The notes beneath the pieces are model-generated. The model made no database searches and was not told the DNA's origin. It worked only from the letters and a program-made list of their open reading frames with translations. Of a stretch of DNA of 34,891 nt, positions 1-7,387 are shown one piece after another; the stretch's first letter is position 1, and each line of letters starts with the position of its first letter. A program made the position numbers and the translations under genes. Source of the stretch: Planctomycetota bacterium (lineage in GTDB: Bacteria > Planctomycetota > Planctomycetia > Pirellulales > Pirellulaceae); the NCBI GenBank assembly GCA_029259935.1, contig JAJDEH010000076.1, positions 1-34,891 on the forward strand. The letters run 5' to 3'.

Positions 1-135
1 GTTTTATTCGCCGTTGAATTGGGCGATTATTCTCCGACCAAGATTGCGGCCAAACTGCGAATGCCAGAGAGCACAGTACGTACGCGACTTCAACGCATCC
101 GCGAACGCTACGAAGAGAAAAGTCTGGCTCTTTAG
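1..135 (+). CDS. C-terminus of sigma-70-family (ECF-like) sigma factor, partial
   Basis: Reading frame 1 is open from the window edge to a TAG at 133-135, giving 44 residues. The sequence contains a helix-turn-helix of the sigma region 4.2 type: 'SPTKIAAKLRMPESTVRTRL' followed by a basic 'QRIRERYEEK' tail. This matches the family pattern in which a sigma factor's second helix reads 'GTVRSRLxRAR'. Region 4 would contact the -35 promoter element. The N-terminal part lies outside the window, so the class cannot be set; another LuxR- or sigma-like HTH regulator remains possible. Whether it belongs to the host or to the mobile element on its right is unknown. Confidence 0.6.
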   Translation, partial: VLFAVELGDYSPTKIAAKLRMPESTVRTRLQRIRERYEEKSLAL

Positions 136-720
136 TGAAAAATTTGAGAAACATCTGCGCCAACGGGTCTGTTCGCGCTTTGTATTAACGGTAGGAGTTG
201 CTTTATCTCTTACCGCATCTAACTCGACTCGCTGCATGACTCCGACGTCCCAGCAAATGGCGTGCGGGTTTGGATTCCGTGACGGCTTGGACGTGGTACG
301 CGTGGCGGTAAAGGCCGTGTAACCACCACGCTAATCCCGTCCATGTGACGGTTGGACTACGTCGACCAGCGGCGGACCAGGTGGAAACAGCGACTCGCTT
401 CGTTGCAACCTACTGGTACACCGTTGCTTATGACAAAACCGACCGGCCGTCCTGTTGGGCCAGGTCCAAACTTGGATTCTCAAGTAGATATTTACCAGCC
501 AATTGATGCAGTGAACAGAGTTCCTTACTTGGTATTACTAGTTTTCTCCTGGTCCACTTGGTCGAAGTGATGTTTCGATCTTAAACCGTTTTCTAACTTC
601 AGTTTACGTCGACCAGGTTGCACGGGGCTCACCTGGTCCGTTCTAGTCCTTCTAGTCCTGACAGTCGCACCGATATTGGCGGTGGTGCGGAATTTCTACT
701 TTCAAGTATGGGGAGCTACG
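136..720. other. Repeat-rich spacer upstream of primase-helicase, possible replication origin
   Basis: No convincing gene is seen in these 585 bases. The right half carries many copies of a GACCAG/CTGGTC-type word: 'GTCGACCAG' near 365 and 608, 'GGACCAGGTGG' near 375, 'CTGGTCCACTTGGTCG' near 550, and a perfect 8-bp inverted repeat GACCAGGT (611-618) / ACCTGGTC (631-638). A perfect 9-bp tandem repeat, TTCTAGTCC twice, sits at 641-658. Clustered short repeats directly upstream of a primase-helicase are what replication origins (iterons) of plasmids, phages and satellites look like; that role is an inference. Confidence 0.4.
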
Positions 721-3270
721 ATGGCGACTTCCAATTTAGAAGCCTTCAAGATGCTGGATGCACTGGCGAATGACACGTTTGAGTTGCGAGTGTTGAGGCA
801 CATAGGCGGTGCCCCAATTCGGGGTTACTTCAATGACAAGCAGGTCGCAGCAGGCGCGGCGATTGCTGCGAACAAAAACGGCACCGGTGTCTACGTCACA
901 GTCAATCAACTAACCGACAGCATCGAGGCGACAAACCAACTCACTAGCGGTACGGCTACTAAAGACAAGGACATCACACGGCGGCGACACCTGGTGCTGG
1001 ACATCGATCCAGAAAAGCCAAAGGGAGTCGAAGGAACGACGGAGGGGGAACACAAGGCTGTACTGGAGTTGGCGCAGAAAGCCAAGTCAATGGTAGCTGC
1101 CATGGACTGGCCTGAGCCAATGCTTGTCGATTCAGGAAACGGAGCCTACTTGATCTTCCGGATCGATCTGCCTAACGACGAGGAGAGCAAACGTCTAGTC
1201 AATGGCGTCCTTAAGTCGTTTGCCGCGCACATTGACAACGAAGCTGGTCGCGTCGATCAGACCGTGGGCAACGCTTCTCGCATCTTCCGTCTGGCCGGAA
1301 CCATGAACCAGAAAGGCGAGAATTCGGAAGAACGTCCCCACAGAATGGCTGAAATAATAAGCAGTCCAAGTGCATTGCAAACAGTATCGCGCGAGCAACT
1401 GAAGGGGTTCGCGACGCCGTGCCACGACGAATCAACGTTTGACGGCTTGTCAACTGGACGGAGGCTGGACGACGTAACGCACAAAGCGCTTGTGCAGGTC
1501 GCTAGGCGCGCACTAGATACTGCGGGCGTTCAAATCCTCAAGGAAACTCCCAAAGAGGACTTCACACGGATCGAACTTGCTCAGTGTACGAGAGGACCGG
1601 AGCACAGGGACGGGAGCAGCCCCGCCGTGTTGGTTTGGCGAAACGGACTAATTGGCTACAAGTGTTTTCATTCAAAATGTAGCGACGTTACTTGGGCGAC
1701 GATCCGGGAACGCTTTGGAATTTCGTTTGATAGTCTGATCGAAGAAGAGGTGACGCGATCAGTGACTAGCCAGACCGAGCGGAAATTCGACGATCCGCTT
1801 GTGTTAGCGGAGGAGCATATGAAGCGATGGAATTGGGGAGATGGAACGCCGACGACCGCCTGCTTTCACGGTCAGACATGGCGACACGACAAAGACGATG
1901 GCTGGCAAGAAACCAATCTCAAGGACCTAGGGCCATGGATTCGTGAAACTGTCCAACGTGTCTTTGACCAGCAGGCTAAAGAAATGAGTGCCTTGAAGGG
2001 CAAGACCATCAAAGCGAAGGCAGCGGTCACGCACCACGTCAGAGAAACCTTCAATGCGATGCAAAGTCTCTGCAAACATGACGTTCCAATTGCAGCGCAG
2101 TCGCCTTTCTGGTTGGAGGGTCACGATTGGGACGCCGACGATCTACTCTGCTTTAAGAACGGCGTCTTGAATGTCCGTCGCTTTGTCGACAATGAGGCGG
2201 ACTATTTCATGCCACTCACTCCAAAACTGTTCTATGAGTACAGAGCCGCTTTCAGCTTTGAACAAAACGCACCGAGGCCAGACACTTGGCACGCCTTTCT
2301 TGGCTCGCTTGCACAAGACGACGACTGGATCGAATGCCTCCAGCAAATCATGGGCTATCTGCTGCTGCTCGACTATGACTTGCAAAAGTACTTCATGCTC
2401 GTCGGCCCCCCTCGCTCGGGCAAGGGCACAATCGCCAACGTGATGACGAATCTTCTAGGCGGACCGCGTGCAATCTGCGGTCCCAAACTGTCGGACTTCG
2501 CCAGTGAGTTCGGACTTCAACAAGCTATTGGGAAGCGTTTAGCAATCGTGCCCGAGGCCCGAAAGATCGACGACAATGTTCGTGAGATAGTGGAGAAAAT
2601 CAAAGCCATTACTGGTGGCGACACCATTGGAATCAACCGTAAACACTTGCCGTACCTGACTCTCCGACTGAAGCTACGGATCCTGATGTTGACCAACCAC
2701 TTCGTAGCACTTCCAGACAATTCGGGGGCGCTACAATCGCGCGTGTTGCCGCTAAAACTGACGAAATCATTCGTTGGAAAGGAAGACCGGGAATTGGCTA
2801 CCAAGCTGGAAGCTGAATATCCAGGAATCCTATTGTGGGCTCTAGTCGGCCTTCGAAAGCTTCAAGCGGCCGGCGGCAGCTTTTTCTTGCCACAATCCAC
2901 GAAGGGCGAACTGCAACAGCTACAAGCGGAAGCTGCGCCGCTGCTCTCGTTTGTTGACGAGTGTTGTTCAGTAGACCTGAAGAAGGGCGTACAAACACTC
3001 GCACTGCACAAAGTTTATCAGAATTGGATGAAAACAAGTCACCCGGATGACTACCAGCTCAATGAAAGGGATTTTGGTACAGAACTTCGTTCTACGGTTT
3101 CGACTGTCAAAAAATCCCGGGCGAAAAAGCCTGGTGAACGTGTGCATGACGGCAATGACATCGTCGCCACCGACTACGATGTGGACCGGTCCAAACGCAG
3201 CTATCTATGGTTGGGGATTTATCCAAAGCCGGAGTGGGCACGGAAGGCTGAATTGACGACCTTGGCGTGA
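721..3270 (+). CDS. Primase-helicase: AEP-type primase plus SF3 helicase (phage/plasmid type)
   Basis: An 849-residue protein that probably starts replication of the mobile element. The ATG at 721 is chosen because 'GGGGAG' lies about 6 bases upstream; an in-frame TTG at 676 is weaker. The N-terminal third has archaeo-eukaryotic primase motifs: 'LVLDID' with catalytic Asp94 and Asp96, 'SGNGAYL' near 138-144, and 'ASRIFRLAGTMNQKG'. A zinc-knuckle-like set follows (Cys289, His295, Cys315, His317, Cys320). The C-terminal half is a superfamily 3 helicase with Walker A 'GPPRSGKG' at 562-569, a 'IVPEAR' Walker B-like strand and a 'MLTNHF' motif C followed by 'LQSRVLPL'. This order is typical of D5/P4-like proteins of phages and satellites. 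It lies upstream of xis and int on the same strand, consistent with one element. Confidence 0.85.
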   Translation: MATSNLEAFKMLDALANDTFELRVLRHIGGAPIRGYFNDKQVAAGAAIAANKNGTGVYVTVNQLTDSIEATNQLTSGTATKDKDITRRRHLVLDIDPEKPKGVEGTTEGEHKAVLELAQKAKSMVAAMDWPEPMLVDSGNGAYLIFRIDLPNDEESKRLVNGVLKSFAAHIDNEAGRVDQTVGNASRIFRLAGTMNQKGENSEERPHRMAEIISSPSALQTVSREQLKGFATPCHDESTFDGLSTGRRLDDVTHKALVQVARRALDTAGVQILKETPKEDFTRIELAQCTRGPEHRDGSSPAVLVWRNGLIGYKCFHSKCSDVTWATIRERFGISFDSLIEEEVTRSVTSQTERKFDDPLVLAEEHMKRWNWGDGTPTTACFHGQTWRHDKDDGWQETNLKDLGPWIRETVQRVFDQQAKEMSALKGKTIKAKAAVTHHVRETFNAMQSLCKHDVPIAAQSPFWLEGHDWDADDLLCFKNGVLNVRRFVDNEADYFMPLTPKLFYEYRAAFSFEQNAPRPDTWHAFLGSLAQDDDWIECLQQIMGYLLLLDYDLQKYFMLVGPPRSGKGTIANVMTNLLGGPRAICGPKLSDFASEFGLQQAIGKRLAIVPEARKIDDNVREIVEKIKAITGGDTIGINRKHLPYLTLRLKLRILMLTNHFVALPDNSGALQSRVLPLKLTKSFVGKEDRELATKLEAEYPGILLWALVGLRKLQAAGGSFFLPQSTKGELQQLQAEAAPLLSFVDECCSVDLKKGVQTLALHKVYQNWMKTSHPDDYQLNERDFGTELRSTVSTVKKSRAKKPGERVHDGNDIVATDYDVDRSKRSYLWLGIYPKPEWARKAELTTLA

Positions 3271-3374
3271 TGGTCGCCAAGCGTCGTCGGCGTTTTCCAA
3301 CTTGGTCAATCCAAACGTGCTGAATTTCCAGACTCACTAAGCCGTAATCAGCAACCGCTCTGGTTGACGAGAAC

Positions 3375-3420
3375 AAAGCCGGCTTTCTTTTGTCGCTCAC
3401 CGGTCGTCGCCGTTGTGAGC
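3375..3420. promoter_or_regulatory. Palindrome and hairpin between primase gene and small gene
   Basis: A perfect 12-bp palindrome AAAGCCGGCTTT occupies 3375-3386. Nine bases later GCTCAC (3395-3400) and GTGAGC (3415-3420) form a 6-bp inverted repeat. They lie in the 183-base gap between the primase stop and the next start. They could be a terminator for the primase gene or a protein-binding site for the gene at 3454; no long T-run directly follows the hairpin. Confidence 0.35.
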
Positions 3421-3453
3421 AAATCACTTTCCCTTTTTTGAAAGGACATTTCA

Positions 3454-3954
3454 ATGTCAATTGTTGTCGATCGTTACCCGCATCCTCTCGGCTTCTCCAA
3501 AGGCGCTAGGTATGAAGAAGCGCTAACCGCCATAAGCCGACTCGCGGGAGAAGATCCCATCGAAGCGGAAGCTTGCGCGCTCTCTGTACTAACCCAACTC
3601 TGGCAATCTGATCATGCAGAGCAGACCGGCGCAAGTCCTGTACCGGATGGTATTCATGACCTGTTAACCCACGCTCGAAAACAGGGACTGCCGATTCCCA
3701 CGGTGGGGTATGATGAATGGTATCCAGACCCGCCTTATGCGAGTTGCGGGACACTTTGGTTCAACGACAGTGTTCCAGTCTTTTTTACTTGCGAGCCTGT
3801 TTACTCGCTCGATGACCCCGTGAGGACCGAGACCGAAAAGTACTGCAAGGACTGGTGTCTGGATTTCGAGATTCAGACAAGCCCTTCGCTGTTTCCTACA
3901 CAGAAACTCGTTTTCATATTCAAACCGAAGTTGGAGGCCAGTGAAAAAGGCTAA
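3454..3954 (+). CDS. Unknown mobile-element protein, 166 aa
   Basis: The ATG at 3454 is preceded by 'AAAGGA' about 8 bases upstream, a good ribosome-binding site. I do not recognise the family. The protein appears soluble, with no signal peptide or membrane segment. The N-terminal half looks helical ('YEEALTAISRLAGEDPIEAEACALSVL'-region), and the C-terminal half is rich in aromatic and acidic residues with 'YDEWYPDPPYASCG' and a 'CKDWCLDF' cysteine pair. It sits between the element's replication gene and its recombination genes, the place where satellites often carry regulatory or cargo genes. Same strand as its neighbours, but separated by more than 180 bases on each side, so it may have its own promoter. 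Confidence 0.6.
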   Translation: MSIVVDRYPHPLGFSKGARYEEALTAISRLAGEDPIEAEACALSVLTQLWQSDHAEQTGASPVPDGIHDLLTHARKQGLPIPTVGYDEWYPDPPYASCGTLWFNDSVPVFFTCEPVYSLDDPVRTETEKYCKDWCLDFEIQTSPSLFPTQKLVFIFKPKLEASEKG

Positions 3955-3971
3955 ACTCCGATGCTGCGTAA

Positions 3972-4004
3972 GCGGCGTGTCTCTTTACGAGCGCGCCGCG
4001 TTTT
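3972..4004 (+). terminator. Possible terminator after the 3454-3954 gene
   Basis: GCGGCG (3972-3977) pairs with CGCCGC (3994-3999), followed by GTTTT. The hairpin begins 18 bases after the stop codon. The loop is long and the T-run short, so this is a moderate candidate only. Confidence 0.35.
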
Positions 4005-4020
4005 CGCACATCGCTCAAGT

Positions 4021-4052
4021 GCGGCGAGCAACTCAGGGATGAGGCTCGCCGC
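4021..4052. repeat. Hairpin copy A, upstream of the excisionase gene
   Basis: A perfect 9-bp stem: GCGGCGAGC (4021-4029) pairs with GCTCGCCGC (4044-4052). The loop itself holds a nested ACTCA/TGAG pair. A second hairpin of the same design lies at 4163-4191. Together with the possible terminator at 3972 these account for most of the visible structure in the 312-base gap before the excisionase gene; no gene is seen in it. Confidence 0.5.
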
Positions 4053-4162
4053 GTTTGCTGATTGTTGAATCAACCGTCGGAAACGCTCCGGGGGCCTCTT
4101 CTCAGTTATGGGGCAAACCCAATGGATAATTCAGTTGAACCCACATGGACGGTCTAGAACGG

Positions 4163-4191
4163 CGGCGAACTCACGGGTGAGGCAATCGCCG
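4163..4191. repeat. Hairpin copy B, upstream of the excisionase gene
   Basis: CGGCGA (4163-4168) pairs with TCGCCG (4186-4191), and inside it CTCAC (4170-4174) pairs perfectly with GTGAG (4177-4181). The outer word CGGCGA and the inner CTCA/TGAG pair are shared with copy A at 4021-4052. The pair lies 75 to 245 bases before the excisionase start and may bind a regulator or recombination protein. Confidence 0.5.
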
Positions 4192-4266
4192 CTCTGGCAT
4201 GGCTGTTGATATCTAGCGCGTTTGATTTCTGTAGAATGAACCAGTCTCAAAGACAGCGGATAGGTA

Positions 4267-4518
4267 ATGAACACATCAACAAAAGGCAATCTGAACGAAC
4301 CAATTGCTTTGACGGCTGCCGAAGTTGCCCGACTGCTGTCCGTTTCCGAAAGGCACGTCTGGTCTTTGCATTCAAGTGGTCGATTGCCGCGCCCCGTCCG
4401 ATTCGGGCGCTCGGTCCGGTGGCCCTACGACACGCTAAACAAGTGGGTGGCCTTCGGCGCTCCAAACCGTGATGCGTGGGAGCGAATGGTTGAAGAAAAT
4501 CATTCTCTTGGTGTTTGA
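4267..4518 (+). CDS. Excisionase-like MerR/AlpA-type HTH protein
   Basis: An 83-residue protein with a winged HTH of the HTH_17/excisionase kind: 'LTAAEVARLLSVSERHVWSL' followed by 'GRLPRPVRFGRSVRWPYDTL'. In this family the helix pair and the 'R-x-x-RF-G-R-x-x-RW' wing bind DNA at attachment sites or promoters. The gene ends 53 bases before the recombinase gene on the same strand, the usual xis-int arrangement. It probably directs the recombinase towards excision and may also regulate element genes. A 'TAGAAT' -10-like box lies about 35 bases upstream of the ATG, but no well-spaced -35 is clear. Confidence 0.8.
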   Translation: MNTSTKGNLNEPIALTAAEVARLLSVSERHVWSLHSSGRLPRPVRFGRSVRWPYDTLNKWVAFGAPNRDAWERMVEENHSLGV

Positions 4519-4571
4519 CAATGTTGCCGGATCGCTGGCGAATAAATTGGTAACCCTCAAGGAGCCCAAGA

Positions 4572-6173
4572 ATGCGAGTTTACAAACACACGTACAAGGC
4601 GAGCAACGGCGATACACGCGAAACCGCCAAGTGGTACGTTGAGTTTCGCGACCACACCGAAACCGTGCGCCGAGTGCCAGCCTACACGGACAAGAAACAA
4701 TCGGCTGAGTTTGGCCGCAAGATCGAAAAGCTGGTGGCGTGCCGATGCAATGGGGATTCGCCGGACAAAGAACTTGGGCGGTGGCTTGAATCGCTGCCAG
4801 ACAAAATACGTAAACGTTTGGTAAAGATTGGAGTGATCGAATCGCGCTCATTCGCCGCTGGCAATTCGCTTACCGACCACATTGGCGACTTTGAAGCCGA
4901 CTTGAAAGCCAAAGATGGGAATGCAAAACACGTGCGCGGCGTGGTAATGCGCGTTCGCCGAATTATCAGCGGGTGCGGGTTGCAACGATGGGCAGACATC
5001 AAGGCTGAAAAAGTGAGCCAGTATCTTGCATCACTCCGAAGGGGCGAGACCAAGATGAGCGCTCAAACGAGCAACCACTACTTGCAAGCGATGAAGCAAT
5101 TCTGCCGCTGGATGGTGGCCAACAATCGCGCGACGGAATCGCCGTTGAAGAATGTAGAGAAGATCAATGCGCAAAAAGACCGCCGACATGAGCGGCGACC
5201 TTTGTCGCTTGAAGAAATGCACTGGCTACTCAGATCGACGTTTAACGGACCTTCGCGGCTCGGAATGGGTGGGCCAGAGCGGGCACTACTGTATCGAGTT
5301 GCTGCCGAGACGGGACTGCGCGCTAGTGAATTGCGCAGCCTCAGAAAGACCAGTTTCTCACTTGACCACGATCCACCCATCGTCCGTCTGGAAGCCGCCT
5401 ATTCAAAGCGTAGAAAGACGGACACATTGCCGCTTCGCCCAGATACAGCCGACGACCTAAGGCGTTTCCTATCCGACAAATCGCCAGACGCTTCGGCGTT
5501 CAACGTTCCAAAGTCCGACAAGACGGCGCGGATGTTACGGAGAGATATGAACAATGCTCGCGAAAGCTGGGTGGAAGCCGCCCAAGTCGCAGCTGAGAGG
5601 GCGCAACGTGAAGACAGCGACTTTCTGGCCTACAAGGACCATCGCGGCCTAGTGGCCGATTTTCACAGCCTACGGGGAGCGTTCATCACCAACCTTTCTC
5701 AAGCGGGGGCTCATTTGCCCTTAACCCAATCCTTGGCCCGGCATTCTGATCCAGCGCTTACGTCCAACGTCTACACGGACGTAAAACTGAAGGAGCAAAG
5801 CAAGGCAATCAATTCTTTACCGGACTTCTCTAGCGCCTTTCGCCAGTCGTCAAGTAATGGCCGGTCGTCAAGGAGTGGAGATTCTCCGAACGGCCATTCC
5901 AAAAACTTGGCGCGTAGCTTGGCGCGAAAGGGCACAGGACAGCGCAATTCTGTGCAGTCCAGTGCAGTGAAAGGGTCCGCCGGTAACGATGGTGACGAAG
6001 ACGACTTACCACCAAAAACAAGCGAAAAAAGTGATAAAACAAGCGGATGGGCTGGGATTCGAACCCAGGGTACGCTCTCACGTACAGCAGTTTTCAAGAC
6101 TGCCGCCTTCGTCCACTCGGCCACCCATCCGACGCTTGTTTTTCAGCGTTTTCCTCGTTTCGACGGTTGCTGA
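4572..6173 (+). CDS. Tyrosine recombinase (phage-type integrase)
   Basis: A 533-residue site-specific recombinase. The ATG follows 'AAGGAG' at about 8 bases. An N-terminal core-binding SAM-like domain spans roughly residues 95-205. The catalytic domain has Arg250 in 'TGLRASEL', His365-x-x-Arg368 in 'HSLR', His391 in 'LARHSDPA' and nucleophile Tyr401 in 'SNVYTD'. After about residue 410 comes a serine/lysine-rich, disordered-looking tail. Residues about 491-520 are read antisense through a tRNA-Ser gene, and the stop codon lies beyond the tRNA. The element therefore probably integrates into this tRNA, and the end of the reading frame is supplied by chromosomal DNA. The core of the enzyme is complete and should be active. 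Confidence 0.9.
   Translation: MRVYKHTYKASNGDTRETAKWYVEFRDHTETVRRVPAYTDKKQSAEFGRKIEKLVACRCNGDSPDKELGRWLESLPDKIRKRLVKIGVIESRSFAAGNSLTDHIGDFEADLKAKDGNAKHVRGVVMRVRRIISGCGLQRWADIKAEKVSQYLASLRRGETKMSAQTSNHYLQAMKQFCRWMVANNRATESPLKNVEKINAQKDRRHERRPLSLEEMHWLLRSTFNGPSRLGMGGPERALLYRVAAETGLRASELRSLRKTSFSLDHDPPIVRLEAAYSKRRKTDTLPLRPDTADDLRRFLSDKSPDASAFNVPKSDKTARMLRRDMNNARESWVEAAQVAAERAQREDSDFLAYKDHRGLVADFHSLRGAFITNLSQAGAHLPLTQSLARHSDPALTSNVYTDVKLKEQSKAINSLPDFSSAFRQSSSNGRSSRSGDSPNGHSKNLARSLARKGTGQRNSVQSSAVKGSAGNDGDEDDLPPKTSEKSDKTSGWAGIRTQGTLSRTAVFKTAAFVHSATHPTLVFQRFPRFDGC
6044..6075. other. Probable attachment-site region (attR side) at tRNA 3' end
   Basis: The int gene abuts and overlaps the 3' half of tRNA-Ser, so the crossover probably occurred within the T-arm/acceptor segment here. 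This is inferred from gene geometry. The matching direct repeat at the element's other end was not found in positions 1-720, so the exact core cannot be defined from this window. Confidence 0.4.
6044..6130 (-). tRNA. tRNA-Ser(UGA)
   Basis: The minus strand folds as a class II tRNA: perfect acceptor stem GGATGGG/CCCATCC, anticodon stem GCAGT/ACTGC with loop CTTGAAA (anticodon TGA), long variable arm GTACG/CGTAC, T-arm CTGGG-TTCGAAT-CCCAG, and discriminator G at 6044. The variable arm and G73 are serine identity features. It reads UCA codons. The 3' CCA is not encoded (CTT follows). Its 3' end faces the integrase gene, the standard geometry for integration into a tRNA 3' end. No obvious -35/-10 pair was found upstream on the minus strand. 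Confidence 0.95.
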
Positions 6174-6262
6174 TTTCTTAAGTTGACATTTTGGCACTCC
6201 GTTGCCTTGACGGATCGATCTGCAATCTTGATGTCAAACTCCATCGTGTTCACAGGAATCCG

Positions 6263-6499
6263 ATGGCAAATTCTACCAAGGCGAGAGGCTGCCGCAAATG
6301 GACCAAGCCTCGCTCGGACTTTCCCCTCTTCTCGCATGCAACGGGCCGTGGGGCAAAGCAAGTGCGCGGCGAATTTCATTGCTTCGGAAAGGTCGCCGAC
6401 GATCCGAGAGACTGGCAGGCCTGGCAATAATGGCTGGAGGTCAAGGACACCCTGTTGAACGAGAAACACGCTTCTCCATTCACTCCTGATGGGCGGATG
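6263..6499 (+). pseudogene. Decayed N-terminal fragment of a second integrase
   Basis: From the ATG at 6263 the frame reads '...PRSDFPLFSHATGRGAKQ' then 'VRGEFHCFGKVADDPRDWQ', stops at TAA 6428-6430, and continues in the same frame with 'WLEVKDTLLNEKHASPFTPD'. From memory of the family, planctomycete integrases often begin with a 'FPL-x-x-H-x-x-G-x-x-x-K-x-x-x-G-x-x-x-YFG' motif followed by 'W-x-x-x-K-D-x-L'. The match, the in-frame stop and the absence of any catalytic domain downstream suggest a remnant. It is not similar to the N-terminus of the intact integrase at 4572, so it would come from a different insertion at the same tRNA locus. Confidence 0.55.
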
Positions 6500-6510
6500 C
6501 CTTCACGATG

Positions 6511-6581
6511 TTTTCGGAGGGCGCTCCAGTCGTATTCGGAGGGCATTCGATTCGGATTCGTATTCGGAGGGCGCTCGATTC
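6511..6581 (+). repeat. Three tandem copies of a TTCGGAGGGC-containing unit
   Basis: Copies begin at 6511, 6533 and 6561. Each contains 'TTCGGAGGGC' followed by RYTC or similar and TCG. Spacing is 22 and 28 bases. The rest of the spacer to the tad operon (6582-6876) shows only a palindrome TGCCCGTTCGGGCA at 6772-6785 and no gene. Confidence 0.6.
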
Positions 6582-6876
6582 AAGGGTTGTTCACGTTGTA
6601 GGGCGGTCCGGCAGCCGATTCGCGCCGGAGCCGTTCGCAAAAAACGGCAATTCCGTCCTTCCAGCGAAACGTAACGTAAGCTTTCCAATGAACGGAAATC
6701 TGGATTGCGGTTGGCCGAAAACTCTCATCGCAAAACTTCCGGAACCGTCATAGAATTTGAGTTGATCGCGGTGCCCGTTCGGGCAGTCAATCGAAACAAA
6801 GCAGCCGGCGTCGGGAGCGTGTTCCCTGAATGGCCCGGCGGCAAATCACAAAAACTTCAGTCGTAGGAATTCAGCC

Positions 6877-7350
6877 ATGCGCGCACTACGTAATCCACGG
6901 AGCAAAAGACGCGGTACGACCGCGGTGGAAGTCGCGGTCGTGCTGCCGATCTTTTTCACGTTTCTGTGGGGGCTGTTGGAAATCGGCCACGGCATGTGGG
7001 TTCAAAACATGATCAAGGGCGCCTGCCGCAGCGCGGCTCGCCATGGCTCGGCCGAGGACGTGACCACGGAAGACGTTGAAGACCACATCGTCCAATACCT
7101 CAGTTCGAGCCTGAACACCGAGGCCCTCACGATTTCGGTCAAGGACGCTCGAGTATTTGACACCGAGGGGCCCTATCCCGAGACATCCGATGAATGGGGT
7201 GATTTAGCGGACGTCGAAGTTTCCTTGTCTGGCACCGGAGACCTGTTCGTCGTACGAACTTCGGTATCCTTCAACGCCATTGCCTTCATGCCGTTGCCGT
7301 TTACCAACGGAGTCACGTTGGAAGGCCATTCCATAACCCGTCACGAGTAG
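6877..7350 (+). CDS. TadE-like minor pseudopilin
   Basis: A 157-residue protein with a basic leader, 'RRGTTAVEVAVVLPIFFTFL', and one hydrophobic N-terminal helix, the TadE/TadG signature. The short 'G-T-T-A-V-E' segment resembles the site cleaved by the TadV-type prepilin peptidase in Flp systems, with the Glu at position 5 of the hydrophobic helix. The remainder is a small extracytoplasmic domain. AGGA lies about 9 bases upstream of the ATG. It is the first of three genes in one operon; the second starts 37 bases after its stop. In known systems TadE-type pseudopilins help assemble Flp adhesion pili. The ATPase and secretin genes of such a system are not in the window. Confidence 0.8.
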   Translation: MRALRNPRSKRRGTTAVEVAVVLPIFFTFLWGLLEIGHGMWVQNMIKGACRSAARHGSAEDVTTEDVEDHIVQYLSSSLNTEALTISVKDARVFDTEGPYPETSDEWGDLADVEVSLSGTGDLFVVRTSVSFNAIAFMPLPFTNGVTLEGHSITRHE

Positions 7351-7387
7351 TCCGTCAGCAACGATCCCTAGCGGGAGGCCCCTATAA

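Noticed and set aside
352..570. 72-residue open frame in the repeat-rich spacer
   Set aside because: No ribosome-binding site, no family likeness, and it overlaps the repeat cluster.
136..720. Left attachment site (copy of tRNA-Ser 3' end)
   Set aside because: No stretch matching GGATGGGCTGGGATTCGAAC or its complement was found; only weak partial similarity near 262. The left end is probably outside the window.
4163..4191. Terminator for the 3454-3954 gene
   Set aside because: More than 200 bases after the stop, no T-run, and the structure duplicates the hairpin at 4021-4052.
6511..6581. CRISPR array
   Set aside because: Only three imperfect short units, unequal spacing and no cas genes.
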